Positions 33,751 through 46,288 of a DNA stretch of 64,000 nt are shown piece after piece (positions within the stretch are counted from its first letter, which is position 1; every line of letters starts with the position of its first letter). A program made the translations under genes and the position numbers. The notes under the pieces are model-generated. The model saw only the letters and a list, made by a program, of their open reading frames with translations, searched no databases and had not been told where the DNA came from. Source of the DNA: Gonium pectorale (taxonomy: Eukaryota > Chlorophyta > Chlorophyceae > Chlamydomonadales > Volvocaceae); contig LSYV01000002.1 in assembly GCA_001584585.1 (NCBI GenBank), forward strand, positions 5,593,547 to 5,657,546, in the 5' to 3' direction.

Positions 33751-36700
33751 TTAATAGCCCGGGTATCCGGTGCCGTACGGGGCACCGTACGGCTGAGGGG
33801 GCGGCTGGCCGTAGCCGCCCCCGTACGGCCCCTGCTGCGGGTATGGCGCAGGCGGCTGGGGCGGGTAAGGCGCACCGGGCGGTTGGTGCTGGTATGGAAC
33901 TGGGGCCTGCGGCGGGTACGGGGCTGCGCCCGGCTGCGGCCCGGGGGCGCTGCCGTAGGGGTACGGCGCCGGAGGCTGCTGCCCGTAGGGCCCAGGTACG
34001 GGCGCGCCCGCGCCATGGGGCGGGTACGGCGCCCCGCCGTGCTGCTGGGCCTCCGGATGCGGGTAGCCCGGGTAGCCGTACCCCGCTGCTGGGGCGGCGC
34101 CGCTGGTGGCGGGATACGGCGCACCNNNNNNNNNNNNNNNNNNNNGGCTCCGGATGCGGGTCGCCGGGTAGCCGTACCCCGCTCGCGTCGGGCGGCGCCG
34201 CGTGGTGGTCGGGAGTACGGCGCACCCCCCGGTCGAGGTACCGTGGTCGGCAGCGGTGGCGGCGGCGGCGCACCGCCGGGCGGATAGGGTGGCTGCCCTT
34301 GGCCGACCCCGACGTTGGGGTACTGCGGCTGCGCGGGGGGCCCCGGCGGGTAGGGGTAGGGCTGCTGGGCCGGCGGTGCGCCCCCCGCGGAATAGGCCGG
34401 CGGCAGCGGCGGGGGCCCCCCCAGCTGGAGGAGCCTGGCCGTAGGGAGGCGGCTGCTGCTGCTGCTGGTGATGATGCGGCGGGGGCTGCTGCTGCGAGTA
34501 TGCGCCCAAGTCCGGGTACGCTCCTCCCGCGGACGGGGCCGCTGCCGCCGCCGTCGCCGCGGTGCCGGGCGCGGCCCTCGCCTGGTCCTGCTGCTGCTGG
34601 TGCTGCTGCACATCCGACTGCAGCCCGAACTCCTCCTGCGGCTGCTGCGCGTGTTGCAGCGGCTGCGGCGGCTGCGGCGCTGCCTCCGCCAGAGACAGCT
34701 GCTGCACCGCCGGCAACAGCTGGTTCGCCTGTCCCTCGCCCTGTCCCGCCTCTGCGCCCGCGCCCAGCGTGTGCTCCAGATGCTGCACCCCCGGCGGCTG
34801 CCCGGGGCCGCCCGCCTGCCCCTCGCCCCCGGGCGCGCCCTGGACCGTGAGCTGCGGCTGCAGCGGGCCGTTCGCCGCAGCTTCGGCAGCGTCCGGCGGC
34901 GGCAGGGCCTCCTGCAGCCCCACGCCGGCCCGTAGCAGCTCCGCCTGGAAGCGCTGCATCAGGGTGGCTGGCATGGGCGGCGCGACCGCCAGGGGGCCAG
35001 GGCTGTAGGAGCCGGGGGGCAGCTCCAGGATGGGTACCTCGACGTCGTACAGCTGGGCAGCCCACTGGCCGCTGCTGTAGGTGGGGTGTTCGCAGCGAAG
35101 CTGGAAGATGAGCGAGCCGTCGGCAGGGCCGCCTGACACGCCGCCTGCCAGCGTTGCCGCGGCGGCCGCGGAGCCGTATAGCAGCGGCCGCTCCTGCACG
35201 TCGCACCAGTTGCGTGCGCCCTTGAGCAGCGTGCGGTTCTCGAAAATGTAGCTCATCTTCTCGCGGGTGACCTGCGGAGGGGCGCCGGGAGGCGGGGGCG
35301 GGGGAGTGAACCTGGAGGCGCGGCGGACGGCGGTTAGGGTAGATTGCAGAGGCGCGCGCGCCAGCAGTGCAGAAGGCTCCTGCCGCCCTGCTGCAACATG
35401 CGCCCGAGGTTGCAAACCTCAACCTGGAACCCCCCCGTCAGCAACCCCGTACCGACCGCACATGGCCGCGCGTGCCTCCTCCCCGCCCGTGACCGCACGC
35501 ACCGAGTCGAGCATGCGGATGCGGTTGCTGGCGGACAGTGCCTTGAGCACAGCGTCCGGCGGCGGCACGTTGCCGATGGCGGAGCTGATGACCTGCCGGA
35601 TGTACCTGGGAGGGGAGAAGGGGTGCGGCAGGGCGTGGGGCAGGGCCAAGTGCAGGCGGGCGCGCGTAACGGGGATCTGTATGGAAAGGGAGCCGTCGGC
35701 AGACAAGCTGCCCCCCCCCACCGTGTGGCAATCGCCAAAGCAGGATGGCGACCTGGGCGGAGCGGGGCGCCTGCGGCATCGCCGCAGCCCGCACCTGTGG
35801 TCTCGCTTGAGGTTGACCTTGGGCATGGTCTGGAAGCAGCCCACGCCCGCACAATGCACGTCGCCGGACAGCAGCGTGAAGCGGATGCCGCGGGCCTGGG
35901 ACAAGGGGGATGGCGACGCGGGACGCAGGGCCAAACAGGTTAGTAGTGGCGCGGCGGCGACTACAGGCTTGTGCCCTTGCGCAGCTGTGTTAGCAGGCGT
36001 CCCTCTGCCGACGATGACGGCACCCTTGAAACGACGCCAGTCCTCTCCATATGGACTGGACCTCCCCGCATCGGCCCCCGGCGGCCCCCGGCGCTCACCG
36101 CCGCCAGGTCCTGCATCAGGTGCACGAACCACGTCTTCTCCTCCTCGTGCGTCTTGGCGGACCAGTGGTCCAGCAGGTCGTCCAGCAGCTCGGGCTCGCC
36201 TGGCAGGGAGAGGCGGGGGCAGATCGGGGGGACGGCAGCGAGGGAAGAGTGGGCCGGTGGGGGGCGTGCGGGGTACGTCGGGTGGGGTGGATTGGCACGC
36301 AGGCGTTGGTGGTGACGGGAGCATTGAACACAGCGTGCAGCCATCTTGCGCATGGGCGGCTGTCAGCACTAAACAATGACCCCCGCCCGCCAGCCCCCTC
36401 TCCGTCTGCCGCCAGCCCGGAAGCAGGATTCGTCCCAATGCACACGGCGCTGCCTGCCCCTTGCCGGAGCCAGCTCCTACCCACCGAACTGGCTGTATAT
36501 CTGGGAGGACAGGCCCGTCTTCTGCAGGAAGAGCGACATGGCGTTGCCCATGATGCCCGTGCCCGCCAGCGCGTCTGCGGCGGTCCGCGGGAGGTCAGGA
36601 GTGCGTCGTCACATTGCGTGGCAGGCAGGCAGGCAGCGCGCAGCGGCAAGGGGTGGCAGGGTAAGCAGGGCATGGGGTGGGGGGCGCGCACTGCGGCAGC

Positions 36701-39700
36701 GCTCGCGGCTCACCCATTGCGTCCTCCAGGCAGGGCACGGTGGGGTAGATGACGGGCACGGTGGCCAGCACCACCACGTGGCGCACGCCGGCGGGCAGCT
36801 TGGCCACCTGTGGGCGGGGAGGGGGGGGGAGCCGCGGGGAGGGGACTTGAAGGGAAAGGGGAATGAACAACGACGAGGGGGGAGGGGGAGATTGGGTGTG
36901 GAACGGGGAAAGGCTCCAAACCGGCGCGACGGCATGGCAGGCAGTGCCCTCTTGCCATCGCCCTTCACCCTGTAGCCGAGCATGCGGGGCGGAGGGGCGC
37001 CTGGGGGCACCTCCCGCGACCGAGCGGACCAAAAAGCGCGGTTTGGGGATTGGCACCCGGTCCATGGGGCAGGGCACCAGGTTGATGCGTTAATCAGGGC
37101 CCCGCAGAACGCGCGACCCCCGGCTGCAGAACTGATTCTCATCCTCCTCACCGGGTACCCAACTAAAAATGACCAAAAGAAACGCAGCAGCCCAGCGACA
37201 AAACCTCTCACAGAGCCAGTCCCTTCTCCACGCCACCCACACGCCCCGCCCCGCCGCCGCCCCACCTGGTCCTGGAATGCTGCCCAGGTGGCTGGCCGCA
37301 GCACCGCCTCCCGCGTGCGCTCGCCCCGGCTGTCCAGCGCCACCACCGCCGTGCTGCTGCCCAGCATGCGGGTCAGCGACAGGCCAGTCAGGCCCCAGCC
37401 CTGTGGGGCGGGGGGGTGTCAGAGGGGTGGACGTGGAGGCCCTGGGATAGTCGAGGCGTGTAGGGAGCGCTGCACCCCGCGCCCGTACAGGATGCCGAGG
37501 CCGTACGGTACTCGGGCGGGTCCACGGTATCCTGGCTCGGAGGATGAGCACCGGGTGTGTGCTCCACCACAGCGGGCGGTCCGCTGCATCCGTGCTACCG
37601 TAGTAACTCCAGGAGGAGGCATACCCGTTCCGGCGCCAGTGCCCACAAGCAAATCCACACATGTACCGCATACCAGCCGCGGACAGAAAACGCAGCGGCC
37701 ATCAGCCACGACCCACCGGCCGGGACGCCCCCCACCCCGCCCCCACTCTCCACGAGGCAGCGCGCGGCCCCACCTTGTTGAGCTGCCGGTAGTTGTCCTC
37801 CGTGGCGTGGCACTGGAAGAGCAGGTAGAACTTGCGCGCCACGTAGAAGACGCCGGCGAAGACGGGGCAGTTCTGCAGCTGCGCGGGGTAGGAGCCCCAG
37901 CCGTCGAAGATGTCGTGGTCGTCCCAGATCATCACCTGGGCGGGGTCCGGGGGGCCAAGGGGGCGAAAGGTGGAGGGGGCGGGTGGTGGGCGGCTTGGAT
38001 GGCGAGTTAGCGGGCCGTTGGTTGGGGCACCAACCCGGGCGGTTTCTCCATGGGGGTCACGGGTACAGCGTGGATGAAAGAGATAGCGACACGCAACGAC
38101 GACTGGTGGTGCGACAGGGCTGGCCGGGGAGTAGGGGCTGTAAAGCTGGGAGAGGAGGGGCCGAGGGTACTGCAGGTCAGGGAATCGGGGCGGCAGGCGG
38201 GGCCAGGACCGGCGCTATCGTTGCTTACGGACACGGGGGAGCGGCGAATATCACGGAGGTGCGCGCGCTGACGACGCCACCCGGGCGCTATGCTGCGCCG
38301 AGTGTGCGGTGCGCCGTGCGGTGCGGGCAGCCTGCACGGGGCGGCATCCACCCCACCCCCACTCCAGCGCCCCACCCACCTGGGGTATACTGGCCAGCGC
38401 GTCGCGGAACACCTCCTTGCCGAAGTGGTGTGTGTAGTTGCGGAAGTAGTAATCGTACGTCTCATTCACCATGGCCTGGCTGAACGGGTACGAGTTGCGG
38501 CTGGGCTTGTCCTGGATGCTCGTCCACTGGCAGGGCGAGCGGGAGGGGGGCGGTGCGCAGGGGCGGGGGCAAGGGCAAGGGCGTAGCTTAGAGGAGGTAC
38601 TTAGCGAACACCTGCAAACGCACGCACGGGGGGGGCGCTAAACAGCATGGCACGCCCGGCGCCAGGGTGGGGCGAGGGAAGGCCTGACAAGGACGGCTGC
38701 GGGCGCTGCAGCCTGCGCAGGTGGCGTCGGCGTCACCGGGTGGTGCCCCGGCAGTGGTGCTCACCTGACGGAGGCTTGGCACGTTCCACACGTCTGTGGG
38801 CGCGATGACCAAGGTGCGGTGCCGTGCACAGCGGGGCGAGAAGGGGAGGGAATGGGGCCAACGTCGGAGGCGCGTGTGAGCGCAGCCTACACCCCCAGAA
38901 CAGTACGCTTGCACCACCACCTGGCGCTCGGCAAGATTACTATGCCTGCTATTGTGTAACCAAGCGCAAAGGTGGCGAGGGTGAAAAGCCCAGCCTACCG
39001 CGTCTGCGACGCCAAGGTCCGCGCGACGTAACCCCCTCTCACCCCCGCTCCCGGCCTCCCACCTCCCCGCCCGCGCTCCTTGCCACAGAGCCCCGCCCCG
39101 CCACACGCTGCCGCAGCCCCCCGGCGCCCACCGTCGCAGTAGAGCTGGTCCCCCCCGCCGACCATGGCGTGCAGCGGCTGCGTGGCGTGCACCCGCATCA
39201 CATCGCGCCACAGCGGCTGGATGCCCCCCTTGGCGGCCTCGTCCTTGGGGTCGTGAAAGCCATTGCACGAGTAGAAGCCCCAGTGCCACGTCTGCGCCGC
39301 GGACGGCAGCTGGAAGCGGTAGCGCGTGGGCGTGGTGAAGAAGTGGTCGGTGCTGCTCCGGGCGCCGGGTGGGGAGGCGGAGGCGGAGGCCGAGGCGGGT
39401 TCCAGCGCCGTTACCATGGAGATCCGGGTGCGAGACGGCGAGGTTGAGGAAGAGTCGGGGGCAGGCGCGTGTGTGGAGGCGGGCGGGGGCGGGGGCGGGG
39501 GCCGTGCGGGGTGGGGGCCGGGGTGGTTGCGGGCTCGGGAGTACAAGCGCGGCAGGTGCACGTTGCTGAGGAAGCTGGGGACGGACACGCTGAGCTTGGG
39601 GGCGCGAAAGCGGTGGGGGCTGGAGCGGAGCGCAAGGGGCGGGAGCGGGGGCGGGGACGGGGATGTGAAGTCGGACAGTGCTATGGAGATGCGGGAGGAG

Positions 39701-42282
39701 GAGAGAGGGGTCCGACGTGCCCCACGTGCTGGGCTAACCGCCACCGGGCGCAAGGACCGGACGGCGGGAGGGCAGGTCTTGCGGGTGCCACCTTATGGGC
39801 CGGGCGCGAAAGCATGCGGCCAAAGCGACCGGGGCCAGGTGCTGTCGCAAAGTTTGCAAACGCCCACCCATCCAACGCCCACCCCACAGCGGCCCGCGGA
39901 TGCGTGCCCGGGCGCCTGTCGCCCCCACCTGAAAATGACGGCGTACTCGATGGTGGTGGGCACAGGCCCCAGCTGCAGCGTCATGTCCCAGCGCCAGAAG
40001 TTGTAGCCCGCGTACGCAAACAGGTGGATCGGGTTCTTGAGGGCCACTTCGCTGCCGCGGTGGTTCATGTCCCTGGGGCAGGGGCGGGCGTGTCGGGGAG
40101 ATTGGGGTCGCGGGTCAGCCATCCTGACGGTGCAGCGTGCTTCACGCGGCAGGCGACACGCGGTGACTTCGGGGGCCGCGCAATGCCCTACGGCAACAGG
40201 GTGCACGCAGATGGAGCACACCCGGCGTCAACAGCTGCCTGCCCCCAACTAACTACCGGCGGGTTTGAGGGGCGGCACCCGGCCCATGTTCCGAGCCGTT
40301 GTACCGAGGCCACGGCGCCCCCTGCTCACCGGTATCGCAGGTGCGGCGGGTAGGGGCTCCTGCTCTGGTGGATGATCATCATGACCGAGGCGCTGTAGAT
40401 GCGGGTGGTGGGGTCGTAGCCGCCCAGGCGCAGGTACGGCCCGAACTTGTCCTCCAGCGGGGGCGGCCCGCTGAAGTTGGGGTCCACCACCATTCCAGCG
40501 TTGGTCCGCTGTGGGGAGGGGTTGGGGTTGCGGGTCAGGGTCGGGGGGGGACCCAAGCTGGCGACGGTTGGCGGAGACGCCGCACAGCGCCAAGCGATGC
40601 TCTGCGCCGCTGGCCGCATGGGGGCACACGTGGAGGGCCGGGCCTCAGCGCTTGCGGCCGCCGAGGGTGCGTGGTGCCCGGTACAAGGCACGGGAGCACT
40701 CGGCACCTGTCGCACGCGCTCTTCTCCCGGAGCTAGGGCGACGCATGCCCAGAAGTGGACCCTCCCCTTGCAGTGCACCCGGCAGCGGCACCAAGCCAAA
40801 CAAGGTAACGAACGGTGCAAGGTGGCCTGTGCACCATGTCCTGAGCGGACGCATCGACGCATCGGCGAAGGACTGATTCCCTGCCGCAGGCAAATGCCAG
40901 CTGTGTACGGGAAGGCGGTCACCGTCACCGAGGTGCCAAGCCCAAGGTCCACTGAGAACGTGCTCGGCGAGGGTGCCGTTAACCGCTGTGCACTCACGGT
41001 GGGCTTGAGCGCGTTGAGGAAGCCGCCCGCGAGGCCCGGCTGGCCCGGACCCGGCGCCGCTGCGGCCGCGGAGGGCGCCACGTGTGGGTCCGGGGGCGGC
41101 TGACTGGGCAGCCCCACTTTGCTGGCCGCCAGCGGCGTGCTCTGCAGCCGCGCCACCTCCTCAGCGGGCAGCGGCTGCTTGGAGCACAGCCCCGAGGCGG
41201 GGGGCACCACCGTGACTGCAGGGCCCGAACGCGGGGGCAGGAGCCAGGAGGTCCATCGAAAAGTCCATGCAAACACGGATGGCGAGGGCGAGGGCTGTGC
41301 AGCACGCACTCCATATCCATGGATACCCGATCAGGAAAGGCAGCACTGCGGACCGGCAGCACCCCACGTATCAGGTCTTGGGTGTAGTACTGGTTGCCAG
41401 GACCTGGCAACACGCTGTGTGGGTAGGCGACCCGGCCCCCATGGCGCTGCTGCCGCACCGCTGCCACCATCCAGCACGCTACTACCGCCCCACGGCCCCA
41501 CCTACCCGATGGCTGCCCAGCGCCAGGCTCGCCGCCGTGCTGCCCGGGCGGCATGCCGCCATGCGGGTCACTGCTGTTGGTGCGGCCAAACAGGCCGCCC
41601 AGCAGGCCACGGCGCTCCGGCGACGGTTGCCGGTCGGGAGGGCCACCAGAGTCTGCAACAGCATGCCAGGGGAATGAAAGGGAAAGGCCGAAAGCGGAGC
41701 GGAAAGCGAGTAGACTGCCCTAAGCTGGCAAGAACCGAGACTCCTCTGAGGCAGGCTGCCGCGACGGCCCCAAAGCACGGTAACGCGTGTACAAGAAAGC
41801 GCAAATGCCCCAGAACCAGAAAACATAATCATACAGCTCCCAGCGCGCTTCCAGCCTCCCCGCTATGTGAGAGCGGGCACGCGCGTTCAGGCAACGCTGC
41901 TGCAAGAGCCACTCTCACACCGCCGCGTGCTTTCGGCCATGCCTGGCAGCAGCAGCCGCCCACCCTGCAGCGACCTAGGCCGTGCCCGCACGCACGCACC
42001 CTGCTTCTTGCCGCCAAACATCCGCATCAAGCCGCTGAGGGGCGCCCCGGCAGCTGCACCCTGCGGGCCAGCATGGCCGGGCTGACCGGTGGCCGGGTCC
42101 TGGCCCTGCGGGGCCTGCTGCAGGGGCTGCTGCGCGCCAGGCACCGGAGGGAAGTGCGGGGAGGCTGGTGATCCGGCTGCCTGAGGGTACTGCGGGTAGG
42201 ATGGCCCCGACGGGGCGCCGGGCGACCCCTGTGGAGGGTACGTGCCCTGCGCTGGGCTACCCTGCTGCTGCTGCTGGTACAT
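33751..42282 (-). CDS. PhoD-like metallophosphatase with disordered N- and C-terminal regions
   Basis: About 16 exons, roughly 42282-42000, 41652-41506, 41215-40998, 40508-40330, 40072-39929, 39733 (or 39352)-39132, 38793-38765, 38526-38380, 37935-37774, 37400-37266, 36807-36714, 36574-36485, 36199-36099, 35895-35795, 35605-about 35445 and 35271-33751. Metal-site motifs of the PhoD-like family are in order: VGGGDQLYCDG, WDDHDIFDGWGSYP and LLSGDVHCAGVG. SCNGF, DVWNVPSLRQ (on a 29-nt exon) and KFYLLFQCH are also typical. It is probably a phosphodi-/monoesterase; the substrate is not known. The N-terminus (MYQQQQQGSPAQG) and the C-terminus (Pro/Gly/Tyr/Gln repeats such as GAPYPP, ending TGYPGY) are disordered. 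Acceptor 39733 would add about 127 Pro/Ser-rich residues in frame; both options are open. The donor after exon 15 is unclear. The C-terminal exon contains an assembly gap and frame disruptions. Confidence 0.92.
34126..34145. other. assembly gap (20 N) inside the last exon of the PhoD-like gene
   Basis: Twenty N between two near-copies of one roughly 75-base sequence (34051-34125 and 34148-34226). The right copy carries several single-base insertions/deletions relative to the left. The true length is unknown. Confidence 0.97.
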
Positions 42283-43337
42283 TGCCGAAGGCACCGCCGG
42301 CTAGCAATCAAAGGCTGTCGTAGATAGACCGGCTGATCAGCTCGAGCAGCGCCAGCTGGTCCTGCTTATCGGCCTGCTCCTATGCTCAAGACGACGTGGA
42401 ACGCCGAGGCATGGAGGACTTGTAAGTTATAGAGCGCACACGAGGAGATCGCTTAACAATGCTCTCCTATGAAGCCTTTCAACCAGCTACGCGAGTGTAT
42501 CGAGGCAAATGTACCGGTAGTCAATTTTGTCTCAGCTAGCTAGACGCCTTGTCAAGTTCGTCTAGCCCTGCTCCTTGGAGAGCACGGCTTTGCGCGGGTT
42601 GGAGGAGTGCAACTCCTGCGGTTCTAGGTTGGTGCCTGGCGTGGCTACTGCGCAGGACTTCTTCCTACAGTACGCCACGCCACAGTCGACACCACGTGTA
42701 CAATGGGCATGAGCAAGGGATGCTAGGAAGGGGCAAGGCCCCAAGGCGTACATACGTACGGCTTGGGTTTTGCCACGTAGTAGCACCATGCCGTGCTGAG
42801 TATGGCACATTGCAGGGTTGTAAGTACTGCTTGGAGGCTACAAGTGAGGACGGAGGCCAGGGGCCGGGACCGACGAGGCAATGGCGTTGTAGTGAGGGAC
42901 CGGTGAAAGTTCGCCCGTCGACAATGCCCCCCTTCCTTGGAGGGATAATTCTTTCCCAAAAGTCCCACACTGTTTCAGCGCAGGCTACAACTGTACTCGC
43001 TTTGCCAGCGTGTGGAGCTAGAGCTGCCAGGTAGAGGGTTCACGGGGGGGGGGGCGGCTAGGGCACGGGAGGCGTCCGCAGAACGCGAAGAAGGCCAGTA
43101 AACCCCATTGTAGGTCCATTTTAGAACTACTTTGCCCCCACCCCTACCCACCCACCCTACCCCAAGGAAAGGGCCCAATGCAGCGGTAATGACCGTACAC
43201 CATCACTCCGTAACGGTATCCGCCGCATCCTGCGGCCGCGACGCGACACGCTTTCAAGTAACCTTCATTTTCGTTTGTTTTCCCGCATTTCCTAGGCGAC
43301 GCCTTGTCGGTAATGCCCTTGCCGAACCCTGCTCCCC
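42283..43337. other. divergent intergenic region, no gene recognised
   Basis: About 1 kb between the starts of the PhoD-like gene (-) and the helical-repeat gene (+). No coding exon or RNA gene recognised. The stretch 42380-42560 is A/T-richer than the surroundings, as expected for a promoter. A G run is at about 43045-43054. Confidence 0.45.
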
Positions 43338-46288
43338 ATGGCGGGCCGCTTTCCTTCGGTCGCACGTTTAACGGGCAGACTTGTAGTCAAGACTGTAACA
43401 CTTCCATTGTCCAGAACTACAAAGACTGCTGTTGGAAGCAACGTGTTGTCCTTGATTAGGGGCCTCCACTATGGTCGGGGCCTCTCCCGCTGCCCCAGCC
43501 CCCCCATCCTTCCCTGGGCCCCAACGCCTCCGGCCGGCGCTACCCTGACAACTCAAACCCCCCTGTGGACACCTTCAAGTGCCTTCGGGCGTTCGCTGCA
43601 GTGGCTCGTTGGCACGGCGCAGCGCGCTGCAGTGAGGCAGGTAACGGGGCAGGCGGAGCTGCCGCCATGGCTACTGCCCACGAAACGCAACAAGGACCGC
43701 GAAAAGAGGCTCGCCCACGAGGAGAGGGCGGCCCTGCAGCGGATACGAGCCTGCTGCACCCTGCAGGAACTCCGGGAGACCGTCGGCGCACAGGTCACCA
43801 ACCAGGTATCGAGGGGACACGGGTGGGCGGCGACGCTGGCAGTGGAGGTTGCACTGCATCGCTGCCGAGATGACACGGGGCGTTGTTGCCCGATCCGGGG
43901 ACCGGGCTCTCCTAGTCCAGGCGTACGGTCTGCATGTTACCCTAGGCCGCGCTTTAGGGTCAGGTCGGCTGTGCGGCCCCCGAGTCCTAAACCGGTGAAA
44001 GCGCCCATGGTCCCGTGCCTTTATCCTCCCACTCGCCAACCTGCCCACGACTCCACTGGATCCTGCTGCATGCGCAGGCACCGTCACCGGCTCTGGTGGT
44101 GCAATCTGCCGTACAGGCGCGCCGTGTCGCGCAGTGGCCCCTGTCCGCCGCCGACCGCAGCCTCCTATACCAGCTTCTAGGGGAGCTTACTGCACACAGT
44201 GCGATGTGAGTTTGTTGGGCAATCGAACCGGGAGGTGCCTGGATTGAGCGACCGTGTACTCCTTGACCGGTCTTTGCAGGGGCTCCATGAGGGAGCATGA
44301 TAGATGGGAGAGGACCACCCGTTCAAGATCCCTATGCAAAGAGCTTAGCCTTGAGCGGGTGATGCGACACCCGCGAGAGTGCAGCCAGGAAGGAGGCCAT
44401 AGCCCAGGGCCAGCTTGGGGTGCAGCGCCAGGGCGGGCGTGGCTGCTCGGTCCGCTCCAACCGCTGTCCCCTGCCGATCCCCGCTTGCCTCTCATCGCGC
44501 AGGCACCTCGAGGCGTACCAACTGTCCCAGCTTGCAGCCCTGGTGGGCGCCTGCGCGCGGGCGCACTTCACACCCGACACACTACTGCTGCCGCTGCAGT
44601 TGCGTTTGGCGGCTGCAGCCCGACGGAAGGAGCTGCAGGTGGGGGCGGGGGTGCAGCAGCAGCCGAGGGCCGGCCGCTGGCATTCAGTCGTGGCATCCCC
44701 GGGTTGGCGGTGTATGCAGCCAATAGCTTGCTTGCGGCACGCTTCGTGCAGAACAAGGAGCGTGGGCCTGAGTGGTGCGCGCTGCACCGGCATGCCTACT
44801 ACCACAGTGTTGCGCTTACGTTCCGCGGGATGAAGCGCAACAGTGACGCATGTCATGAGGCTTCCCCGCCCTCGTCGCCGCTGCCGCCCCAGCTCGCAGG
44901 GTAGCGCGGAGCATGTCGCCTCGCTCGCCACTCACCTCTCGCGCCTGCGCGTGCGGGCGCCGCGGCTCTGGGAGGCCCTGGGCAACGCGGCGGCGGCGAC
45001 GCTGGAGTCGGCTCGCCCCTCTGACGTTGCGGCGCTGATGGCAGCCTATGCGCGCGCGGAGTTGACCAATGAGTTGCTGTTCGACAGGGCCGTGGCGCAG
45101 GCGACGGCGGACATGCGCGGCGCTGAGCCAGAGGTATGGATGGGCCCCTGGGTTGAGCCTGTTGGCCATTGCATATGAACGGCGCACAGAGGGTGGCAAC
45201 TGCAGAGGCAGCTATCAATCAACTCACGTCATTCTTGACGGGGGAGTGCGCGGACTCACACGACATACCCGCAGTGAATGGCTGCTGCCTCGGCCCCCCT
45301 CCTCGACCCCAGGACGTGGCGACCGTGCTGTGGGCCCTGGCGCGCAGCGGCATCACCTGCCCCCGCTCGCTCCGCCGCGCAGTTGCAGCGCACCTGGCCG
45401 CCCGCGGCCGCGACTACGGTCTGCTGCACGTGGCCAGCATGGCCGGGGCGTGCGCCAAGATGGGTGTGCGGGACGGGGGGCTGCACAGGCTGCTCGCGGA
45501 ACGGGGCGCCCAGGTGCGGCGGGCGAGGAGGATTGGATGCGGAACCGTGAACGGAACGCATCCAACAGTACGTCATGGATGGCCGGTCGGTCGTGGAAGA
45601 TGCCTTTGGAAGCCAGTGCCCGGGATGCATCCTTGCCACTGCCTGGCATGGATGCTTCGCCATTCTATGCGGCGGAAGTGCGGTTTGCAGACCAGCTGGG
45701 GTTCGTCGTTTCCACGATTACAGCTCTCCTTTCCACCGTCGGCAGGCCCTGGACGAGGAGGCCAACGCGCTGGGCATAATTCCCCAGCCGCTCATCGCCC
45801 GCCCGACCAGCAGCGCTGCCATTGCCGCTACCAATGCTCCGGCCGCGACCAGCCATGCGGTCTCCGTGTTGGTGGCCGGCCTCCGCGACATGGAGCCCCA
45901 CGCGCGCCTGACGGGGTTGCTGCGCTCGGCGGTGCGCTTCCTGGTGAAGGCTGCGCGGGCGGGCGGCGCGGTCTCCCCAGCGCAGGCGGAACAGCGGCAC
46001 GTGGACCAGGTGGCAGCGGCGTGCTTGCAGGCGGGGCTTGCGGAGGAATACCAGGCACTGCTGCAGGTGCACAAGGGAGGGACGGGCGACCGGAGCAAGT
46101 GGCGCCAACGTGTGTGCTTCATTGGTCCGTCGCTGCGTACGTGCATGTGCCTCAATAAAGATTCGTGTTCGGTTCCCTGCATGAAATCGTACCGGATCTG
46201 CACCAACGATTGCATGACAGCTCATGTACACGCCATCTGCATTGGGAGCATATGCCAAGGACGGGGCGCTCTGGCCTCCCTCATATAA
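43338..46288 (+). CDS. organelle-targeted helical-repeat protein (HPR/OPR-like), 3' end uncertain
   Basis: Exons 43338-43805, 44078-44205, 44503-44638, 44900-45133, 45313-45513 and 45746 onward, phases consistent. The frame stays open to a stop at 46288 (about 569 residues), but a GT after CTGCAG at 46066 could start another intron. The first about 50 residues (MAGRFPSVARLTGRLVVKTV, Arg/Ser/Thr-rich, no acidic residue) look like a chloroplast or mitochondrial transit peptide. The body shows helix-pair units of about 35-40 residues with a recurrent LxxLxxAxARxxxxxxxL pattern: LSQLAALVGACARAHF, PSDVAALMAAYARAEL, PQDVATVLWALARSGI and LLHVASMAGACAKMGV. The LWALA motif recalls heptatricopeptide (HPR/FASTK-like) and octotricopeptide proteins, which bind organellar RNA in green algae. 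No RAP domain was seen. Function is inferred from fold pattern only. Confidence 0.6.

Noticed and set aside
33698..35422. Alternative long frame (574 codons) over the proline-rich exon of the PhoD-like gene
   Set aside because: It is one base out of the frame that contains the conserved block MSYIFENRTLL and includes the N gap.
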